Shown in pieces: positions 12,020 through 23,760 of a DNA stretch of 64,000 nt. This DNA comes from Orthonyx spaldingii (lineage: Eukaryota > Chordata > Aves > Passeriformes > Orthonychidae). Below the pieces are notes generated by a model. It ran no database searches and was not told the DNA's origin. It saw only the letters and a program-made list of their open reading frames with translations. The first letter of the stretch is position 1, and each line of letters starts with the position of its first letter. Position numbers and translations under genes: made by a program. The stretch covers positions 1,104,026-1,168,025 of the forward strand of contig VZTJ01001132.1 in assembly GCA_013397795.1 (NCBI GenBank). Direction: 5' to 3'.

Positions 12020-12186
12020 GGAATCACAGAATGGTTTGCGTTGGAAGGGACCTTAAAGCTCATCCAGTCCCACCCCTGCCATGGGCAGGGACACCTTCCA
12101 CTATCCCAGGCTGCTCCAAGCCCCGTCCAGCCTGGCCTTGGACACTTCCAGGGCTGGGGCAGCCACAGCTTCTCTGGACAATACCT
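12020..12186 (-). mobile_element. CR1 LINE 3' fragment, minus strand
   Basis: The segment begins GGAATCACAGAATGGTTTG, followed by TTGGAAGGGACC, CCTGCCATGGGCAGGGACAC and GGCCTTGGACACTTCCAGGG. This is the reverse complement of the CR1 3' UTR end. It closely resembles the corresponding part of the copy at 4921-5560, suggesting the same CR1 subfamily. It is severely 5'-truncated (about 165 bp). Confidence 0.92.
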
Positions 12187-12319
12187 TGCACATGTACTTC
12201 AGGTACAAAATTTCCCCTCTGGAGCCACACATGGCTCATGCTGAGCATACCCAGCCATCTCAAAATATAGCTCCATGTGGCATTTTACTGTCTGCTTTGA
12301 ATAGATTTTTTTTTTTTTC

Positions 12320-12394
12320 AGGTGCTCAGCACCTAATTTTAGAACTTCCTAACAAATTTGCCTGCTTGTTAGGAAGCAGACAGTAGCAGTCTGC
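12320..12394. repeat. Three consecutive small inverted repeats
   Basis: Three perfect hairpins lie end to end. AGGTGCT-C-AGCACCT covers 12320-12334. CTTCCTAACAA, a 10-base loop and TTGTTAGGAAG cover 12345-12376. GCAGAC, a 7-base loop and GTCTGC cover 12376-12394. The cluster sits between T-tracts at about 12307-12318 and 12427-12439. No known ncRNA family is recognised. Confidence 0.7.
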
Positions 12395-12440
12395 ATGGTG
12401 AGGGCTGTTTGAGCAGTCATGTCCAATTTTTTTTTTTTTA

Positions 12441-15400
12441 ATAAAGCCCTTGATTTTCTTTGTGAATAACTGGTGCTCCTTTGTTTGGCTGTGAAGGTCA
12501 TGGTGTATATGGTGGGCAGCTGAAGGCTGTTGCCTTGGCAAATGGAAAGGCAGCTCTCATTGCTCCACTCAGCTGTGACAGACTTCCAAGCCAAGTGTTG
12601 TCTGGGCAAAAGGAAGGCAATGAGTGTTTGGAAGCAGAGGCTCCCTGTCAGGGACCATCTTTGTATGTGTTGTCCTCCTAAAGCACCACCTGGGTGGAAT
12701 TTTATTGTTGGGAGTGAATTTTGAGTTCAGGATAGGGAGCATGTGAAATGCTGCATCTGTGTCCTCAGGGTGAGCTTTGAGGTAGAGGTGCTGTGGAGGA
12801 CAGGCCTGGCCTCTGGCTGAGTTTGGTTTTAGTTGTGCAAGTTCTGCCTGGCCAGGTGGGCACTGACGTTTCTCGTGATACTCCTGTGCCCTGTCACCAC
12901 ATGGATGATCCTCTTCCCATCGGATTCCTACCCTGCACGAAGTGAAAAGACTTAACTGATCACTTGCCAAAGCATCAGGAAAGTATTTTCCTTTGGTCAA
13001 GTTCAGAGGGGTCTTGATAGAGTATCCAAGTGAGAAGGGCAGAGACTGGGATGTCTCTGGAGAAGCCCAGGGGTGAGGTTTGTTAGATCCCAAGCATGTG
13101 CTGTCAGATGAGATCCATACATTCATTTCTTAATCCTAAACTTAGAGGCTCAGTTATCATCTGCCAGTGCAGAGCCTGTAAATGGAATGCAATGTTCAGT
13201 GGAAGTGGGTGACAAGGAGGTATTGAAAGCAACTGCAGCTCAGTGTCCCACGGGATGGCTGGAGACTGATCTGGCTGCGCTGCTGAGTCAAGAGCAGATC
13301 CTTTTCTCAGGTTACCACACACTGGGGTGTAATCCCTGCAGCTTGGCCTTTGAATCTCACCGGGGCAATGTTTGTGCTCTGCAATGTGCACAGGGCTTCG
13401 TGGCTCTCTGAAATTGTTTCTGCACCAGTCATCACTCAGCTGCAAAGGATTATCCAAAGCATGCACTGATTGCAGCGGGGTCACTCCTGAGCTGCACAGA
13501 TACAAGGAAAAGCAATTTTCATCCCCAATTTCTGAATGTATTGTGAACATCTATGTTTACATCTGTCTTATAGAGCTGAATATGCCCTTAAATTTAAATT
13601 TACAGGTATACTTTATTTCAAAGTTAGAGCTTTCTCCCCTCACTCAGATGTTTGAGATGCGAGTGTCCAGGCTCTGGAGGAGCCACCGGAGAGAACCCTC
13701 TCCAAGACCTCTAAAGAGGCCTGTGTAACAGGTTTCAGCCAGCATTATTTCAGGAATGTAGTTGAATGGGTTTTAAAAACCCTCCCAGATACAAAGAACA
13801 CAGGAGGGACTTGTACCTTTCAATCACAGCACTCCTGAGCAAGTGCTCTGTGGTCGCTGATGCCCTGTGAGGACTGCAGAGTCGCTGGCAGGGTGAGGTC
13901 TGAGGTGCCACATGGATCTGTGCCCACAGGGGACCTGGCTGGTGGTGGCTGCTCCCCTTGGGGGCAGCTGCAGGCTGGCCACAGGAAGGCACTGTCAGGG
14001 TCACTGAGTCCAATTCTGTGTCATTTCAGGCACCTCTGTGACAGATATGAGCCCAGAAAATCTGCTCCTCGCCTCTCGGGCATCCAAAGGCATCAAACAC
14101 CTTTGGAGTGCTGCAATAAGCCTGAGACCCTCAGTACTGAAGATTACACCTGGCAGAGGATACAGAGGCCACGGGGAAAGGTGAGGGGATCAAAGGCTTT
14201 GTCCTTGTTTTTTGCAGAAGATAAAGAGTGTGAATTGTGTGCTCTTACAGTGACTTTCAGCCGCTCTGGATTTTTAGGACCTTCTTCTTGTGCTGAAGCG
14301 TTTGAGATCATTTTACAATGGAAAAAAATACATATTAATCACCCCAAGTCATTTCCTGCAGAAACTCAAACCACTACTATTACCCTTAGATCTGAATTCT
14401 TTCTCCTCCCCTGAAAGACAGAATTGTGCACTGAAAAAAATTAAAATCCTCTTCCTTTACCATGCGTGAGAGTGCAAAGGAGACTGTCTTGGCTCCAGGG
14501 AGGTTTTTGTTGTTACACAACACAGCATCTGCACAGCCTGTGCACTGCAGTGGTGGTGCCAAACAGCTGGCAGGGATCTGGGCTGGAGAGCACAGGGTGG
14601 TGCCAGGGGGAGCAGCAGCTTTGATTTGGCAACCTGAGGTACCTTTTGTCTTGCTGGAGGAGCCCTGGGAGCCGCATGCTCAGTGCAGTGTTGCTTTTGG
14701 GGCTTGGTTTGTTTTTGTTGAAGGTGGGAAGGCTTTTATGCCTATTAAATGGCCTTTTCTACTGATGGAAAAATCAGAGACTTTGTATCTGCAGACTTCT
14801 CCCTCAGAGAGGGTTTGGCTCTCCCGACAGGCTGAACTCCACTCGGAGTATGCAAAACCTACGGCACGCTCTCATCTCCTCAACACAGCCTGTTGTTAAT
14901 AAAGAGCTCCAGATGCTGGAAACTCTCTCTTATTTCCTGACTTCTGTGATATTTCTTGGTCCACACCGAGCAATTGCCTTCAGGTGAGCAGTCTGCATTT
15001 CATGGGAGATGTGAGAGGAACTGATGGGGATCTGCAAGGACCATACATCCAGCAGGGTGGTGAGGGAAACTCCTGCTCTGTTTTGGAGGAACAGTTAATG
15101 GAATGGATGTTGTTTCATATTGGTTTTATAAGAATTATACAAAAACTCTTGACAGATGTGAGAAAAGGATGGAAGCCCAAGGAATCTCCTTTTGCCAAAG
15201 AAACAATTCCTGATCAAGCCTCATGCTTGATGTCTGGGTCAGAGCTCACTTGAGCCAGCGTGAGCTTTTCCTGGATTTCAGTGGGCTTTGGAGGAAGCCA
15301 CTGATTAGAAACCAAACAAGAACAGAGCTGGGTCCAGCCGTGGGGATGTTTGAGCTAAGAGGTGATTCTGCCTTGGAGGCTGGCAGCACAACATCCTTTT

Positions 15401-18400
15401 AAAGGTGGATTATTTGAGCTCCTCCAGCAGCAGCCACTCTCAGAGCATGGCAAAGCAGTGCTGAGAGCTCCCCAGGAGTGCTCTGAGTCCTGGCACAGCT
15501 CTGGGGTGAGGGTGATAGCTCTGTGTGTGCCTCAAAGCCCTGCTTAGTCACTTCTCTCCTCATTAGCTGCCTTCTCTTAAAGGTTTCTTCCTCCTGAACT
15601 GCTCAGAGAGGCACTTGGTGCAGGTGTGTGTGTGTTATGCAGAAAAGGAGACTGTGCTGCAACCCAGCAGCACCGGGCAGGGAATCTCACTGCGACCGAT
15701 TTTATCTGTGAGCTGACTCCTGTCCCCACACTCTCGTGCTGAGAAGCATTTGTTATATTTTCATTCTAATGTTTCTCTGGCTCAGTTATGTGAGGGTGTA
15801 TGTCAGGGTCTGTCAGTGTCAGATGTTGCTGCTGAAGGGGGATTTCAGGCAGAGAAACTCCAGCTGTGTGGGTACCTGAGCTTTACTGAGAGCAGTGAAG
15901 TCTCCTAATGTTTTTCCATTGCCTTTGGATCAGACTTGGTCTCTCTAGATCTGTATTAAACTTGGCTTTAGAAGCCTTGAAAGGTGCAGAGGGTTTGCTC
16001 CATGTGCTCTACTTCCAGCCCTGAAATTATCTTCAGGAGAGCTTTGTCCCAGTCCTTTTCCCACCCAGGGCCTCTGCAGGGCTGTGCTGTGGAGCCCCAC
16101 GAGCTGCTGGCCGGGCTCTCTGGGCACAGGGATTTGCTGGGACCTGGACTGCTGAGTTTTCTTTGCCTGGAGAAACCCCACGGTGCCATGGCTGTGTGTC
16201 ACCAACTGCTATCAGCTGTCCCCAAGCCCTCCCTCCTGCCTGTCACCGTGCCATATCCTCGCCAGGGATGATGAAGATAAACAGAAGCACTGGAGAGGAA
16301 CAGCGACAAAGGAAACACAGGGATTTGGTTGCTTATTGAACAGGGCTTTGGACTAATATTTTAGTTCGTGGCTACTTGTAGACAGTCAGAAAATCAATGT
16401 TCATAAACTCAAAGCCTTAAGAACTAAGCATTACGAGCACAGCTTTTTCCCTGCAGGCTGCAGAGAGCCAGGTACTTTTGCAATTCTTTATTAATAAGCT
16501 TGGGACTAGATCAGCAGATATATGTAAAGCCACTAATACTTTTATTACTGAAGACAGCCCAGAGCTTAGGCCCCTACAGTTTGCCTAGAAAATGGAATAT
16601 TTGATCTTCCCCCACTAATTGTATGTTCTTCTTGTCTCCTGGCAGCCGGCACAGAAGCTCTGAGGTCCGTGACATACGACAAAGAGAACACCAAAATCTG
16701 CTGTGCCATATGACCAGCTCACATTGCACTGGGCTTGTTCCTGGCTCCACAAAGCTTCACAGCCATTAACATATTCCTTGCTTCCTGATGGGAATTTGTG
16801 CCTTTGCTTTAACTGTCTGCAGCATGTCATAAGTATTGCCTCCCAAAGCATGCAATGTTAATGCTTCATTTAAATATAAAACATACCTGGGATTGGGAAG
16901 AGGGGATTTGTGGTCCTGGGCACTGCTGTTGCTGAGACAGATCCAGGAGAGGCACTTGGTTGATGCAGCCTTCCCCAGGAGGTGGGTTTGGTGTAAGGAA
17001 CACAGCTCTAAGGGTGAGTTGGGATTTGCAGAGTGCAGAGAACGCAGCTGTGCCAAAAGAGCTGAACCCCCCTTTTTCCCATTTGGGTGGTGGGTACGGT
17101 GCCAGTGTGGAGCTGTCCAAGCTTCTGTCATCCTCCCCTCAGCTAATTTGCTGCTGCCCGTGCTGGTCAGCACTGACTGGGCAATGAGTGTCAGTGTCAC
17201 CCTGGCCGTGGTGACACGGGGATGTGCAGCTGCATTGGACAGACACAATCAAACGGTTCCTTGGAGCAATAAGTGACACCAGCCACTTCAGCCAGCTCTG
17301 CAAGACCAAGAGCAAGGCGTGACAAAAGCAGAGGCCAGATGATACAAGCACAGTTGTTTATAAACCAAAGGCCATTGAGTCACCAGCAAATCTTCGACTG
17401 AAAACTGCTTCCGTCAAAGTTCAGCATTTTTAAAAGAGGGGATTTATCTTCAGCAGGATTTTCCTGTGCTGGGCTCAAGGGGAGAAATGAAAGATAAACA
17501 TCACTCTCACAGGCAGAGTCCAGGGAGGGGAGTCTGGTCAGTGCAGCTGAATAGCTGTGGGCTGCCTGTCGGTGGGAAGCAGAGATCAGATGCAGGGCTG
17601 CGGGAGCTGCTCGGGAGAGAGGGAGCTCTGCGTGGGGAGCCACTGAACTCGGAGAAAATGCCACATCTCGGGGGTGTTTTTGTCAGGCTGACAAATGCAG
17701 CCTTTCTGCCCCCATTAGCTGCAGCTGCAGGATGCTCTGGGTGGAGCTGAGGCCAGTGGCTCCTGTACCCTCTTCCTCTCCGTGAGCTGCACACTCACAC
17801 CCCACAGTGGGGAGGTGGGAGCAGGTTGTGTATCTTTGGCCTGAGGTACAGAAATTTGTGTTTGTAGCTTCTGGGCAGAGACACGGTGAGTGCATTCATC
17901 TTCTTAAAAGATGTACCTGGGCTTGGAAGCAGGATTGTTGCTTATCCTGACTCCTTTCAAGAATTCCTGTACCGTGAGCTACAGTTAGAAACAGAAATAT
18001 CTCTAAATTTGCCAAAACAGGGCCAGGAGCCTGTGTATGTGAGGTGTGGGACCTTGGAAAGAAAAGATGGGAGGTGGTGTTGGAGTAAAGAATTGGACAT
18101 GACAGGTTTTCATCACAGCCACCGATTAGGGGTGGATTTTTCTGCTGAAGTGCAGAAAAGGGGCTGGGATAACTGTGCCTTCCTCTGAGCAGAGAGGGTG
18201 GCTGTGTGGGGACACAGTTGTACCTGTCAGCATCAGGGGGGATTTGGCTGCTGAGAAAGGGCCCTACATTGTACCCCAAATAGCTTGGAGGAGAGATAGG
18301 TAAAAGGGAGGTTCTCTGCTAGGGGGTGTAATCAGCTTTCCTCTTGCAGGGTTCAGGCTGGTGAGCTGTGGGCTGAAGAATCTTTCCCAAATGGGAGAAA

Positions 18401-19099
18401 TAGCAGGAAGTATGTTGTTTTTTCACTTGTTGTTGTTGCCCCACCCCTTCCTAACCAGCTCAGAAACAGCTCCTCACTGGGAGCACAGAGTTGAAAAAAG
18501 AAGGGAGAGTATCTGACAGACCTGCTGGGATTCAGGGTGGGCTTTCAAGACTTTTCTGAGATATTGGTACAACATTGATTGCAAGCACTGATTGTTACCA
18601 CGTGGTTCTTCTAATCTTCATGTTGCCAGTGGCTCTGGGGTTGTTCTCTGCCCTGACACTTTGAATTAACTCACCACTGCAGGCAAGGAGACTGTTAGGA
18701 ATATTTGTCTCCCAGAGGAGTGGTGAGATGTTTACTCGTGTCTGGCAGTTGTGGTGGCACTGTCATTGAAAGTGTCACCTCTGCTCAGTCCTTGAGGTGT
18801 CACAGCTCTGCTGCTCAGCTGAGATTCAAACACATCTCCAGAACCTCACATATCAATTCTGCATTTGAAAGAAGCAAGTAGTGTGCCAGAGGCATTTCAT
18901 GATGAAGGAAAGAACCTCTTCCAACCCCTCAGATAGTCCTCAGAGAGGCAATTCCATGACTTCTAAAAAGATGCCACTGCAAAGGTCTGTTCAAATTGCT
19001 TCATGTAGCAGGGTTGGAGAATGGCAGCAGCACATAAATTCTGCACTGGAACACTAGAAAACCTGAGAATTCTTGATTTAGATCAATGTCCACTTTGAA
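12441..19099. other. Noncoding DNA, no gene recognised
   Basis: Several ATG-started open frames of about 145-185 codons occur on both strands (for example minus 12569-13126 and plus 13860-14414). None shows a domain, signal peptide or biased composition that would mark a real protein, and they overlap frames on the other strand. No interspersed repeat is recognised. Confidence 0.5.
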
Positions 19100-19640
19100 A
19101 AGAGGATTTGGTCATTTTTTAAAAATGTTACTTTGTTATGTGCTGTTTTCTCTTCCAAGGGAAGCTCTCTGCACTCCATTATGTATTAGGCTCTTGAAAG
19201 CATAACTAGTTATGTACTTGTTAGAATTATGTTTGCATTCCCAACTAGGCTGTATGTAACTGGTATGGTAATCCGTGCTAATTAAATACCAATTAATCAT
19301 TTAAAAAAATGAGATCTGAACCTATACAGCTATCACAGACGTAGTAAATACTCATTGCTTATGAAGAATAAATCAAGTGTGTTTTAATATGCAGCCCTAG
19401 TCCTATATAAACATGTTGTGCCAATTATTTGGAACAGATTTAATGTGTTTTTTATTCATATTGCACAGCCACTGCTGACTGAGTGACAATCACTGTAATG
19501 TATTTGACTACTTTTATATTAGTTCACATTAATGCTTCCAGCTGTTTACATTGGGATGAGCTGTATTCCAACCATCAGAAAATGCTCAAATTTAATAAGT
19601 TTTACCCTGCGAGGTAGAAGGGTTTACTCATTCTTAATAC
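19100..19640. other. AT-rich high-complexity stretch, candidate conserved noncoding element
   Basis: A block of about 540 bases is AT-rich yet not repetitive. It contains homeodomain-type words (GCTAATTAAATACC, CCAATTAATC) and no open frames of note, and it differs from the GC-richer flanks. That texture resembles vertebrate developmental enhancers, but conservation cannot be tested from one sequence. Confidence 0.25.
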
Positions 19641-22600
19641 AGGTAGGCTGATGAAAAAAATTGTCTGTATTTGTGTAGTTTGAGGCTATTTTGCTCTGGC
19701 TCTTCCATCACTTTATCTGCAGGCTTCAGAAACTCTGTGGAAGAGAATCGAAGTCCCCATAAAGCTGAGAGCATTTGGTGCTTCTGAGTTAAGAAACATT
19801 CAGAGTTTCTGCTGCCAGAGGCAATCAGGCTTTTGTGCACTCTGGTAAAAGTTTCTGCTGCAAGTTTAGAGTTTTGTTGTAGACCTGGGGGTGATAAGCC
19901 CAAGCTAAATGAGCTGAACACGATGGCTGCTGCCTCCTGTAACCTGGGAACGAGCCAAGGGAAGGCTGGCAGTGTGCAGCCAAGCAGGGCTCTGAAACCA
20001 AGGAGTCCCTGGTCACCCTTGCAGCCAGAGGCTTGTGCAGCAGGGGCTGTGCTTGCTGAGGGCTGAGGACACTCAACACTTCCCCTGAGACCTGGGTTTT
20101 GGCTTGCAGGGGTGTTTTCCAGACTTTTGCCAGGCTGGGAGTTTGATTTTGATTTTTTGATTGCATTTTGCCTTGGAAGCCATTTCCTTCCTGGAAAAAA
20201 CCAGGGTGATAAAGAGTCGCTTTGGCCAGGCAGGGTCTGGGCAAGACCCCTGGTGACGTGGGAGGTGCGTCCCTGTTCCTGCACCTCCCCACTCGTGCTG
20301 GGCTCCACCACATCAGTGACCTCTGTCACACCCTTCAGGGAGGCTCTGCCTGCATTGAGGCCAGGCCAGGACCGGGGCACCCACCTGGGAATTTCCCCAA
20401 ACGACCCCACCTCACTGTCCAGGGGCACCTGCAGCGCTGGCTCTGGGTGCTCCTCTGGTGTCCCCCGTGGAAAGGAGGGCAAAGCCAGCTGAGGGGACCA
20501 GGGCGCATGGAGAAAGAGCAGGAGGAGTGAGGAGATAATTAAGAACTGGAATGCTGTGCAATTAGGAGTAACGATGTCTGGGGTAGCATTAGTGTCCACC
20601 CCAACAGCTCCCAAAAAGGGGCTGTGGCTCCCGAGGCGTGTTCACCTCCAGCAGTGAAAATCTGTTTTACACAAATTCTATGAGTTCCCGGGTCAAAACT
20701 TTGGCAGTGACAGAATTAAGGGTTTGCCTGCAGCCTCTGTTGTGAGGCTGATGAACATTTCTTCAGTGCTTCTTTCACGTAGTTCAAGTAGTTTCTAATC
20801 TCTGATCACTAGAAATGTCTTCAAACTCCATACAGCCCAAAACTGAGATGAACTTAAAAAGAATAAATACTTTTTCTTGTTTGCTACCTTTTCAATGTAC
20901 CTGTTTACTTCTCTTGGTTACTTGTTGCATCAGTTAAGGGTTACAGCATCAGGATAGTTTGAATTTGACTTCCTGCTCTTCTTAGTTTGTTCCTCCTCAC
21001 TTTTAGGAATCAGGCTCACTGATTTTCAGGGTCTTTACCTTTAATTTCTGGAGCTGGCAACACCTTAAATAGATTATACCAGCTCATTGGGTTTCATTCA
21101 GAAACCAATCAACCTAAATTATCTTCAGTGCTATGTAATGAAACTAAGTTCAAGCACTGCTCTCAAAGTGTTTTCCTGAGGCGCTTCTCTGAGCTCAAGC
21201 TGTGCTGCATTTACAGGACAATTTAAGTCTGAAGCTCACTTGAGACTTCATCAGCAAGGTAAGAGAGCATTAGTAATTATTCTAATTTTTCGAGTCAAGA
21301 TATTTGTTTGGCAGAATGGCTCTGTGCTTACTTTAAAGTTACTGCATTTTTTCCCCCTTAATAACTTGGAATAGGAAGGGTAGATGTTCAGTGTGATGTT
21401 ATTTGCTCTCTTGATCATGTTTCTCAACAGAAAAACACAAATTTGCTATTCCTAAGAGCAATATTTTTTTTGCTGTATATTAACAAGAAAAAATGCTATT
21501 TTACTAAAAGCTCAATTCAGGTAGCTCTGGACAAAACCCAGCCTGGGTGGTAGAACCAGGAGCAGAAACAGGTGTGCTCTTCACCTAAGTAAAACACACA
21601 TAAAAATGATGGGGGTGTCAAAATCATTGAGTGCAGTAGGTGCCAAACATAATTCTGCATCCTCAGTAGGTTTTTGTTTTAGAGGGCTCAGCCTGGCTGT
21701 TTGCACTGTGCCAGGCTCAGGAAATGGGGTGGTGATGCAGTGAGAGAAGCAGGGATTTGCAGGTGTCGAGCAGGCAGCTCTGTCCCCGCAGTGGGTGAGG
21801 GAAGGACAAACCTGGCCCGGGCCAGCTCCTGGCACGAATGAATCCCTGCTGGGCACTTCTAGGCAGCCTCTGTGTGGATGGATCACGAGAATTGATGTGC
21901 AGCCTTTACCATGTGAATCCCTTGCTGGTTTGTGAACCCAGCTGACGTTGACCCTGAGCTGATTGCTGTCCCAGGAGTGCAGGCGGGTGGTGAATGTCAA
22001 ACCAGCCCCCAAAGAACAGCAAAGCCCAGTCTGAAACACCAAAGTCAAAGCTAATGGAGCTGGCCTGGGCTTGAGTTCACCACAGAGAACAATGCTGAAG
22101 CGAATTTCTGAGTATGGGGAAGGTACTTATGCTGTTCCTTTTCAAAAGATAAATGGATGATGTTAAATGTCATCACAGGCTTCTCTGATTAGGCTAAATT
22201 CACTCAGGAGTGCTTTTGTATTCAGAAGAACATTATGTGGACTAGAAAGTGCTCAGCCACAAAGTGAGCTATAAAAAGGTTAATGATTTTAAGCCAAAGT
22301 TACATATAAGCACTGATAATGTTACAACTTGTGTTATTCCATTTTTCTGTGGCAGTGCACATCTGTTTCTTTCATTTCAATGCAGGTTTTGGTCTCGTAA
22401 GGAGCTCAGAGTCTGGGAGCAGGGTTCTTGACTGTGCCTCTGTGCTGGGCATTTCAGAGGCCTGCAGCCCGGTACTGGGACTGAGGCATTGAAGGTTTTA
22501 CCTTCTGCCTTTAAGGAATAATGACCATCAATGGGATTAATGGGTGCTTCTCACACATTGAAAAAACCCCACCAATCCTGACTCTGCCCTTTGCAGGAGT

Positions 22601-23168
22601 CTGGGTTCAGAACAACTCCCACTGCTTTTTTTAGTCTTTGTGTCTCAATGGAGATGATGATAACTTGGACAAGAAGCAAACCTACTCCTGATATCGGATA
22701 TGAGGAAGAAATTCTTCCTTGGCACAGGTTGACCAGAGAAGCTGTGGCTGCCCCTGTGTTGAGGTTTGGAATCCTTCTTTTTGTTTCTCTTATCTTAGGG
22801 AATTTTTGCCCATACGTTGCTAAGACACCATAACGACTGGGTGCTTAGGAAAAACAATAGCAAGACCAGTCGAGTAAAAAAACTTGTAAGTAGCTATTCC
22901 CTTATTTGGACATTCCCTCTTGAAGGAGGCAGAGATCTCGGAACAGCTGGGCTGGGAAAAAGGAAGGGGAGCAGCAGCTCGCTCTCTTTGCCTCTCGGCA
23001 TTCAGAAGAGAGGGAAGCTGCCGTTGCTTGTCACCACTGTGGAGTTTTTTCCTGGCTCCTGCTGCCTGCCTGCCTCTCCCGGAGCCAGCCCCTGCCAGCC
23101 GTGGCCTGGGAGTCGGGCTGCCCTGCCCTGCCCAGCCCTGCCGGACCCCTGCTGCAGCTTCGGGGTTT
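19641..23168. other. Noncoding DNA, no gene recognised
   Basis: A long open frame on the minus strand (19634-20614) has no ATG until about codon 281 and is discussed among the findings. The rest has only short frames. A donor-like CAAGGTAAGA occurs near 21255. Sequence becomes GC-rich immediately before the gap at 23169. Confidence 0.5.
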
Positions 23169-23462
23169 NNNNNNNNNNNNNNNNNNNNNNNNNNNNNNNN
23201 NNNNNNNNNNNNNNNNNNNNNNNNNNNNNNNNNNNNNNNNNNNNNNNNNNNNNNNNNNNNNNNNNNNNNNNNNNNNNNNNNNNNNNNNNNNNNNNNNNNN
23301 NNNNNNNNNNNNNNNNNNNNNNNNNNNNNNNNNNNNNNNNNNNNNNNNNNNNNNNNNNNNNNNNNNNNNNNNNNNNNNNNNNNNNNNNNNNNNNNNNNNN
23401 NNNNNNNNNNNNNNNNNNNNNNNNNNNNNNNNNNNNNNNNNNNNNNNNNNNNNNNNNNNNNN
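23169..23462. other. Assembly gap (294 N)
   Basis: This is a run of N. The left flank (about 23040-23168) is rich in C and G with CCTGCC and CCAGCC words, so a GC-rich or tandem sequence may have caused the break. Nothing can be said about its content. Confidence 0.98.
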
Positions 23463-23614
23463 AGTAAAGAACTGTTATTCCTTTTCCCACAACATTGCCT
23501 GAAAGCCCCTTTAATTTCAAAATTATACTAATTCGGAGGGAAGGGGATTACATTTCCTATTCCAAGGGAGGTTCCTGCCTTCCTTAGCAGACACCTGTCC
23601 TCAAACTAGGACAC

Positions 23615-23760
23615 CCTGGATGCCTGGAAGTGTCCAAGGCCACGTTGGATGGGACTTGGAGCAACCTGGGACGGTGGAAGATGTCCCTGCCCATGGCAGG
23701 AGGTGGAATGAGATGGGCTTTAAGGTCCCTTCCAACCCAAACCGTTTTGTGATCCCGTGA
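23615..23760 (+). mobile_element. CR1 LINE 3' fragment, plus strand
   Basis: In the plus orientation the segment reads CTGGAAGTGTCCAAGGCCA, then GGAGCAACCTGGGA, CCCTGCCCATGGCAGG and CTTCCAACCCAAACC, ending in TTTTGTGATCC. This is the CR1 3' UTR. It is diverged and 5'-truncated, with about 146 bp remaining. Confidence 0.9.

Noticed and set aside
12569..14414. ATG-started frames of about 185 codons (minus 12569-13126, plus 13860-14414)
   Set aside because: There is no recognisable domain, signal peptide or composition bias. A few frames of this length are expected by chance in 64 kb over six frames.
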